From the NCBI GenBank assembly GCA_019752775.1, contig JAIELU010000173.1, positions 1 through 22,396 of the forward strand: DNA of 22,396 nucleotides, given 5' to 3'. The translations under genes were made by a program, and so were the position numbers. Numbering within the stretch: the first letter of the stretch is position 1; every line of letters starts with the position of its first letter. Origin of the DNA: Campylobacterales bacterium (GTDB taxonomy: Bacteria > Campylobacterota > Campylobacteria > Campylobacterales > Arcobacteraceae). This document shows positions 17,854 to 22,396 of the stretch, piece after piece. The notes below the pieces were generated by a model. It made no database searches, was not told where the DNA came from, and saw only the letters and a program-made list of their open reading frames with translations.

Positions 17854-17900
17854 GAGAAAATTATGAAATACTTAAGTAGGAGAAAATTATGAAATACTTA
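17849..17900 (+). repeat. Perfect 26-bp tandem duplication at a gene start
   Basis: Copies are 17849-17874 and 17875-17900, identical and directly adjacent. Each begins with AGTAGGAG, includes the ribosome site and ATG, and ends after the fourth codon (AAATACTTA). The first copy overlaps the stop codon of the tail-anchored gene; the second supplies the start of the 252-residue gene. Confidence 0.95.
17863..17892 (+). CDS. Nine-codon leader ORF made by the duplication
   Basis: The first copy of the duplication starts an ORF with the same GGAG ribosome site and ATG as the following gene. It reads MKYLSRRKL and stops at TGA 17890-17892, which overlaps the ATG of the 252-residue gene (ATGA). It may couple translation of the next gene. 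Whether it is translated is unknown; it could simply be a neutral by-product. Confidence 0.45.
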   Translation: MKYLSRRKL

Positions 17901-18647
17901 TTGCCCTTAAAAAACGAAAGACAAAAATACCATTTTGAAATATCAAATGACGGAAAAGAGCTAAAAAAAAGTAATATAATTTCAGTAGTAAATGATAATA
18001 TACCTGATTTACAAAATGGTGTTATATATGTTAAATCACCGTTTCAAAAAGATGAGTATTTTGATATAACAAAATTTAATCAACAATCTCAAGATAAATG
18101 GAGAGAAATTATTAGCGAATTATCTTCAAAAATAGGTGCTACAAAAATAAAAACAACTTTATTATTAGAAAAAGAAGATAGTACAAATGTTGACACAAAT
18201 AATGAATTTGAAGTCAAAGGGTCTGCAAATTATAAACTTGTTGATGGAGATGTTTTTATAAATAATGCTAATTCTTCAAAAAGAAAAAATAATGAACAAT
18301 TAAAATCATCTTTAGAGTTTGAAATAGAATTAAAAGGAGAAAAACAATCAATTGAAGAAGTTGAAAAGTGGGTAGAAGATGAAAAAATAGATAAAAGTAA
18401 GAATCTTATTTTTAGGATGCTTTTAGACCAGTTTAAGAATAATAATTTAGTAAAATATGAAGAAACACAAAAGATTGAACAGATAATAACAGGATTTAGT
18501 GAAGTAAATAATACATTATCAGCTATTGCAAATATTAAAAGCCCATTATTTAGTGTAAATATGCAAACTTCCTTAAATAGTACAAATAAAGATGAATTTA
18601 GAAAGTATGAAAAAATGGAATTCAAAATAGAGATACATTTTAAATAA
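17889..18647 (+). CDS. Soluble beta-rich protein of the GTPase cassette, unknown function
   Basis: This is a 252-residue protein with no membrane segment, signal or motif I recognise. The ATG is in the second copy of the 26-bp duplication, with TAGGAG seven bases away. The N-terminus (MKYLLPLKNERQKYHFEISN) and the stretches FEVKGSANYKLVDGDVFINN, SSLEFEIELKGE and MEFKIEIHFK look like beta strands. A middle segment (EEVEKWVEDEKI to RMLLDQFKNNNLVKYEETQK) is helical and charged. It is cotranscribed with the two membrane genes upstream, so it may act with them. It is intact although the genes on both sides are broken. Confidence 0.75.
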   Translation: MKYLLPLKNERQKYHFEISNDGKELKKSNIISVVNDNIPDLQNGVIYVKSPFQKDEYFDITKFNQQSQDKWREIISELSSKIGATKIKTTLLLEKEDSTNVDTNNEFEVKGSANYKLVDGDVFINNANSSKRKNNEQLKSSLEFEIELKGEKQSIEEVEKWVEDEKIDKSKNLIFRMLLDQFKNNNLVKYEETQKIEQIITGFSEVNNTLSAIANIKSPLFSVNMQTSLNSTNKDEFRKYEKMEFKIEIHFK

Positions 18648-19177
18648 ATATTAGATAATGTAATTGATAATCTTATTTTATTAAATGTTAATATTAAATC
18701 ACAAGAAATTCATATCATCATAAACGGTTTTATGAGTGATGAAATAGAAGATTATAAAGCTAAAGATTGGCAAAATGGATTAAAGATATTTTAAATCCAA
18801 ATGAGCAAAAATTCTTATATTCAATATAATCTTATAAAAAACTTTATGAAGTTGATTCGATGTATAGAGAATCTCTCTTAAAAGAGATAGTAAATAAGGA
18901 GACTGTATCAACTACTTTAAAATCTTTATCTTTAGATTTATTTCAAGAAGGGTTTGACGATTTATCTCATAGATTTTATGAAAGAATAGATAATTTAAAA
19001 GATTTTTTTAACATAAAAGAACATGAAGCTAATTTAAAAAGATTAGATTCTGAAATAGAAAAATTGAAGAAGTGTATAGATAAAGGTTTCAATAAAAATT
19101 CAAATATCAATTATACAAAAAAAGTAACTATTAAAAAATATGGGAAAATAGACTTAACTACGGCTTACAGAATCTAA
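18648..19177 (+). pseudogene. Truncated, frameshifted gene remnant
   Basis: Directly after the preceding stop, frame 0 encodes LLNVNIKSQEIHIIINGFMS and DEIEDYKAKDW, and a shift near 18775 leads to frame 2 (WIKDILNPNEQKFLYSI). After a TAA this continues as the open frame SYKKLYEVDSMYRESLLKEI to the end at 19177, about 105 residues from ATG 18860. No start codon is available in the first part. The INGF..E...D...W segment faintly recalls the start of DUF726/TMCO4-type alpha/beta hydrolases, but no Ser nucleophile motif is seen. The helical C-terminal part (SLSLDLFQEGFDDLSHRFYE) is unidentified. Confidence 0.5.
18711..18740 (+). repeat. 30-bp palindromic repeat, copy 1
   Basis: It contains the hairpin TCATAAA-CGGT-TTTATGA (18718-18735). 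It matches 27 of 30 bases with copy 2 at 19200-19229; similarity ends abruptly on both sides. Confidence 0.7.
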
Positions 19178-19199
19178 TAAATAATAACTTAGCACCACT

Positions 19200-19229
19200 C
19201 ATATTTTCATAAACGATTTTATGAGTGAT
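19200..19229 (+). repeat. 30-bp palindromic repeat, copy 2
   Basis: Contains TCATAAA-CGAT-TTTATGA (19207-19224) and, in addition, outer arms CACTCATA (19196-19203) and TATGAGTG (19220-19227). It lies between the end of the previous remnant and the antitoxin relic, whose normal start is missing. Confidence 0.7.
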
Positions 19230-19468
19230 ATTTGCCTATAATTCATTTCATAATCTTGCGGAAAATAACGAGAAATATATTATGGTAATATACTCAACAA
19301 AACTAAAAAATAATAAAGTAGAAGCTGTAATTATTTCTAAAGATGAGTATGAAAGAAGCTTTGAAAGAACTAAAAGCAAAAAAAATATTACAATCTATCC
19401 AATCAGGATTAAATGATATAAAAACTGGAAAAACTCATTCTATAGATAAACTATGAGATGAATTGTGA
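19225..19468 (+). pseudogene. Relic of a Phd/YefM-type antitoxin
   Basis: The frame from about 19225 has the family pattern YSTKLKNNKVEAVIISKDEYE (DNA-binding fold ending in eaVii.s.deYerl). Right after it a frameshift is needed: the second frame continues EALKELKAKKILQSIQSGLN and GKTHSIDKL, then meets TGA (probable former Trp) at 19454, and DEL before the final TGA. Its start is absent (the N-terminus runs into the palindromic repeat), so the protein is defective. The stop overlaps a GTG that begins the toxin relic, typical of toxin-antitoxin pairs. Confidence 0.7.
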
Positions 19469-19720
19469 TTATTGAATACTCAGATAATTTTCTAAAAGAA
19501 GCAAAGCAACTATCCAAAAAAATTCAAACTCTTAAAATTTGATTTAAAACAAGCATTTGATGAAATAGAGGTTAAAAATGATTTAGGGGTTTATTTAGGT
19601 TATAATTTATCAGCAAATAGAAAATAAAATAGTATTAATCTCTATTTATTCAAAAACTGAAAAAGAAAATTCAAGTGATGAAAAATTAATTAACCTATTA
19701 AAAAGAATGCACAATACGTG
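19465..19720 (+). pseudogene. Relic of a RelE/ParE-type toxin
   Basis: From GTG 19465 the frame reads VIIEYSDNFLKEAKQLSKK, the usual beginning of this family. A shift near 19520 gives FKLLKFDLKQAFDEIEVKND and LGVYLGYNLSANRK, ending at a stop. A further shift gives KIVLISIYSKTEKENSSDEK, LINLLKR, the standard C-terminal strand and helix. The central strands (R....sggyRv.y) are missing between the second and third part, so a deletion has removed the RNA-binding core. The toxin is inactive. Confidence 0.75.
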
Positions 19721-19727
19721 GGTAAAA

Positions 19728-19763
19728 ATGCAAAAGTATGAAACTTTTGCATCGCTGTTTTTT
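19728..19763. terminator. Bidirectional rho-independent terminator
   Basis: The stem ATGCAAAAGT / ACTTTTGCAT (19728-19737 and 19743-19752) is a perfect ten-base match with a five-base loop. On the plus strand, six Ts follow at 19758-19763. On the minus strand the stem is followed by TTTTT (19723-19727). It ends mscL on the minus strand and the island on the plus strand. Confidence 0.85.
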
Positions 19764-19776
19764 ATAATTTTTAGAT

Positions 19777-20205
19777 TTATACTGCTGTATTTCCGCAATG
19801 TCCACATTTTTTTGCAGCTACTGGAATTTCCATAGCACAATCACCACAAACTTTTGTTTTAGCAACTACAACATCTTCTTTTTTTAATTTATTATATGAT
19901 TTGATAAACATAAACATAACAAACCCTAAAATTACAAATGAAATCGTATCATTTACAAATAAACCAAATTTAATTGCTGGAGCTCCTACTTTTTCAAGTT
20001 CTGCTAATGTAGCATAAGAATTGCCATCTAATGATATAAATAATTGTGAGAAATCAACTCTTCCCAGTAATAATCCAATTGGAGGCATAATTACATTTGT
20101 TACGAGTGATTTTATTAATGTTGCAAATGCAGCTCCAAAAATAAATCCAACTGCCATATCAACAACATTTCCCTTTATAAGAAAGTCTCTAAACTCTTTT
20201 AACAT
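19777..20205 (-). CDS. mscL: Large-conductance mechanosensitive channel MscL with C-terminal zinc ribbon
   Basis: MscL is the inner-membrane emergency valve that opens on osmotic downshock. The N-terminal FRDFLIKGNVVDMAVGFIFG and NVIMPPIGLLLG are the family signature; TM1 is about residues 15-45 and TM2 about 80-102. Length is 142. After the cytoplasmic helix, residues about 119-139 form a ribbon with four cysteines (CGDC ... CGHC), likely to bind zinc; such tails occur in some MscL proteins. The start has AGGAGAA upstream. It is divergent from the chemoreceptor gene and ends at a strong terminator. Confidence 0.95.
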   Translation of the reverse strand: MLKEFRDFLIKGNVVDMAVGFIFGAAFATLIKSLVTNVIMPPIGLLLGRVDFSQLFISLDGNSYATLAELEKVGAPAIKFGLFVNDTISFVILGFVMFMFIKSYNKLKKEDVVVAKTKVCGDCAMEIPVAAKKCGHCGNTAV

Positions 20206-20228
20206 ATCTTCTCCTAATATTTTTTTGA

Positions 20229-20234
20229 ATTATA
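20229..20234 (-). promoter_or_regulatory. Probable -10 of the mscL promoter
   Basis: The minus strand reads GATTATAATTC, a perfect TATAAT, 24 bases before the mscL start codon. No good -35 is seen, which is normal in Campylobacterota. The plus strand also reads TATAAT at 20231-20236, so divergent promoters may overlap here, with a leader of about 85 bases for the chemoreceptor gene. Confidence 0.4.
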
Positions 20235-20328
20235 ATCAAAATATCTTTATTGATAATAAAATAATGAATTGGTAACCAAAATGTAAGAAAAGGAAGATAT
20301 ATTGCAGAAAATTTTAAAAGGTAAAAAA

Positions 20329-22396
20329 ATGAGTAATTTAAAACTACAAAATAAGATATTTTTAATATTGTTGCTTCCCATTGTTGCAATATTAATTTTA
20401 TCTTTTAATTCGGTTTATGATAAATATCAAAAAAATCTAGAAATGAATGAGAGCTTAGAATATCTTTATTTTTTGAAAAATATTTCATCTTTAATTCATG
20501 ATTTACAAAAAGAGAGAAGTATCTCAATTCTTTTTTTGGAAAGTTACGCAAAAGAGTTTGATAGTGAATATAAAAACCAAATTATTAAAAGTGATGAATC
20601 AATCAATAAATTAAATAACTTTTTAAAAGGATACACTTTTTCAAAGAATGAAGAATTTACTAAAAGAATTTCTAATTTTGAAAAAAGTATTAAAAATATA
20701 ATTGAAATAAGGCAAAAAAGTATAAATTTACAAATTAATAAACAAGATTTAGAAAAAAACTATACCTTTGAAATAGACAATTTGACATATTTTATAGATG
20801 AATTACTTAGTTATTCAAATATTGGGAATTTATCAAAATATTCACAGTCATATATTGCTTTTAATAAATTAATTGAAAAATCATTTAATGAAGAAGAATA
20901 TATTAGAAATATTTTTAATGTTGGAAATATTACCGGAGATGATTTTAATAGTTTTATAAGTTCTGTTTCAAAACAAAATTTGTATTTAGAAATTATAAAG
21001 GAGAATATTTTTAAAGAAAAGCTAGAAGATTTAAAGAAAATATATTCATCTAAAGATTTTGAACAGATGGATAATATGAGAAAAGTGATATTTCTAAAAA
21101 CTCAAAAAAATGATTTTATGCTTAAAATAAAAGAACTTACTGGTTATGGTGGTTTGATTCATTTTTATAAAGATTATTTAGAAACAAAAGATGAAAACTT
21201 AGTAAATAAAATACAAGCAAAACACTCTTTGGTTTTAAAAGTAATTAAATCTTATGAGAAATTTGAATCAACAAGTAATGAAGAAAAAGAGTTATTAAAA
21301 CAAATAAGAGATACTTTTGATTTAATTCTTTTAAATACAAGTGAAATTTCTTTTAAAGAAAAAATCGATAATAAAAAAGCAATAAATGCGATAGATAAAT
21401 TATCAAATAGCATTTATGGAATAGATTTAAATTGGAAACAAAATTCGAATAATAAATTAATGATGTTGATAAATCAAGAAAATAATCTATTTGACAATCT
21501 AATTTTATATGTAAATGATGAAATATCAAATTTTAGAAATCAAATAATGTATGAATTACTTTTTATAACTATCTTAATCTTAGCAATAATTTTTAGTATT
21601 GTTTTGATGACAAAAAAACTGGTTTTATCAATGAATAAATTTCAAGTTAATTTAAATGAATTTTTAGCATATTCAATGAAAGAAAAAGATGATGTAATAT
21701 TGCATGACATTCAAGGAAATGATGAATTTGCTATTATGACAAAAGAAATGAATAAACAAATTATTAAAATTGAACAAATACAAGAACAAGATAAAAAGGT
21801 AGTTTTAGAGATTTCAGATGTAATGGAAAAAGTTAATAATGGATTTTTTGAATATACAATAAAACAAAAAGCAGTTACAAAAGATATAGAAGATTTGAGA
21901 TTTATTATAAATAAAATGTTAAATAGAACAAAACTAAAAATTGATAATATAAATCTTTTATTAAATAGTTATAGTCAATCAAACTATTTATTTAAATTAG
22001 ATGAAGTTCAAAAAAGAGGAATGTATGGAGATTTTGGAACATTGTGTACAGCAACTTTACTTTTAGGGCATTCATCATCTGAATTAATTGCAATGATTAC
22101 AAATGCTGGAATTGAGCTTGAAAATAATACAAATATTCTAACTATTTCTTCAAACGAACTAGCTCTATCTTCAACACAACAAGCAAGTTCGCTTGAACAA
22201 AGTTCAGCTGCTTTGGAGCAAATAACTTCAAATATAAAAAATAATAATGAAAATATGAATCGTATGATGAATATTGCAAATGAAGTAAATGAAGCTTCAA
22301 ATATTGGAAGTAACTTTGCTTTTAAAACTTCAACTTCTATGGATGAGATAAACGATAAAGTAAAAGCGATAAATGAAGCAATTACAATAATCGACC
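20329..22396 (+). CDS. Methyl-accepting chemotaxis protein with NIT-type sensor (3' partial)
   Basis: This is a transmembrane chemoreceptor that would signal through CheA/CheW to the flagella. The frame stays open from ATG 20329 to the window end, at least 689 codons. Seen: TM1 about residues 10-30 (IFLILLLPIVAILILSF); a long helical periplasmic domain (about 35-405) with the NIT signature LIHDLQKERSISILFL and many short helices; TM2 about 407-430 (LLFITILILAIIFSIVLM); a linker or HAMP region; then the start of the MCP domain (SSTQQASSLEQSSAALEQIT). NIT domains are named for nitrate and nitrite sensing, but the ligand here is unknown. AAAAGG is seven bases upstream. An in-frame TTG at 20302 with AAGGAAG is an alternative start. 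Cut at the 3' end. Confidence 0.9.
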   Translation, partial: MSNLKLQNKIFLILLLPIVAILILSFNSVYDKYQKNLEMNESLEYLYFLKNISSLIHDLQKERSISILFLESYAKEFDSEYKNQIIKSDESINKLNNFLKGYTFSKNEEFTKRISNFEKSIKNIIEIRQKSINLQINKQDLEKNYTFEIDNLTYFIDELLSYSNIGNLSKYSQSYIAFNKLIEKSFNEEEYIRNIFNVGNITGDDFNSFISSVSKQNLYLEIIKENIFKEKLEDLKKIYSSKDFEQMDNMRKVIFLKTQKNDFMLKIKELTGYGGLIHFYKDYLETKDENLVNKIQAKHSLVLKVIKSYEKFESTSNEEKELLKQIRDTFDLILLNTSEISFKEKIDNKKAINAIDKLSNSIYGIDLNWKQNSNNKLMMLINQENNLFDNLILYVNDEISNFRNQIMYELLFITILILAIIFSIVLMTKKLVLSMNKFQVNLNEFLAYSMKEKDDVILHDIQGNDEFAIMTKEMNKQIIKIEQIQEQDKKVVLEISDVMEKVNNGFFEYTIKQKAVTKDIEDLRFIINKMLNRTKLKIDNINLLLNSYSQSNYLFKLDEVQKRGMYGDFGTLCTATLLLGHSSSELIAMITNAGIELENNTNILTISSNELALSSTQQASSLEQSSAALEQITSNIKNNNENMNRMMNIANEVNEASNIGSNFAFKTSTSMDEINDKVKAINEAITIID

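Noticed and set aside
18230..18625. Minus-strand ORF of 131 codons inside the 252-residue gene
   Set aside because: Shadow of a well-started plus-strand gene; its composition is that of reverse-read AT-rich coding DNA.
18711..19229. CRISPR-like array
   Set aside because: Only two hairpin copies 489 bases apart, with no regular spacing or cas genes.
14755..19720. Integrated phage or insertion sequence as source of the island
   Set aside because: No integrase, transposase, terminal inverted repeats or tRNA attachment site seen.
20021..20275. Plus-strand ORF across mscL
   Set aside because: Antisense to the conserved mscL coding region.

Overview
The window is very AT-rich DNA from a flagellated Gram-negative bacterium. 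Arcobacter or a close relative (Campylobacterota) is the best guess. The guess rests on codon use, the divergence of the flagellar proteins, a PflA-like periplasmic TPR protein inside a flagellar operon, and a NIT-domain chemoreceptor. It is an inference from protein character, not a database match.

Region 1 (1-11018) is one plus-strand flagellar operon with 1-4 base overlaps or short gaps: fliE (5' end cut by the window), flgC, a fliK-like hook-length gene, fliR, flhB, a secreted TPR protein, fliI, flgL and flhA. It mixes type III export parts (FliR, FlhB, FlhA, FliI) with axial parts (FliE, FlgC, FlgL) and the length ruler that acts on FlhB.

Region 2 (11067-14731) is a short metabolic run, also on the plus strand: a cytoplasmic molybdopterin oxidoreductase with an N-terminal Fe-S cysteine motif, an MFS exporter, a 74-residue protein and a flavin reductase-like protein.

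Region 3 (14755-19720) is an accessory island in advanced decay. It holds a broken HTH-WYL regulator, a broken gene with an N-terminal membrane segment, an Xre-like remnant on the minus strand, a truncated and frameshifted gene with a possible hydrolase-like N-terminus, and a ruined Phd/RelE-type toxin-antitoxin pair. In the middle, three consecutive genes are intact: a membrane-anchored small GTPase (16805-17437), a C-terminally anchored small protein (17440-17853) and a 252-residue soluble protein (17889-18647). A perfect 26-bp tandem duplication lies at the start of the third gene and creates a nine-codon leader ORF whose stop overlaps the gene's start. This triad is the best candidate for an undescribed system. 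Its neighbours (WYL regulator, inverted repeat, toxin-antitoxin relic) resemble a defence or conflict island, but no function can be read directly from the sequence.

Region 4 (19728-22396) returns to core genes: a bidirectional hairpin terminator, mscL on the minus strand with a C-terminal four-cysteine ribbon, and a divergent chemoreceptor with a NIT-type sensor, cut by the window end.
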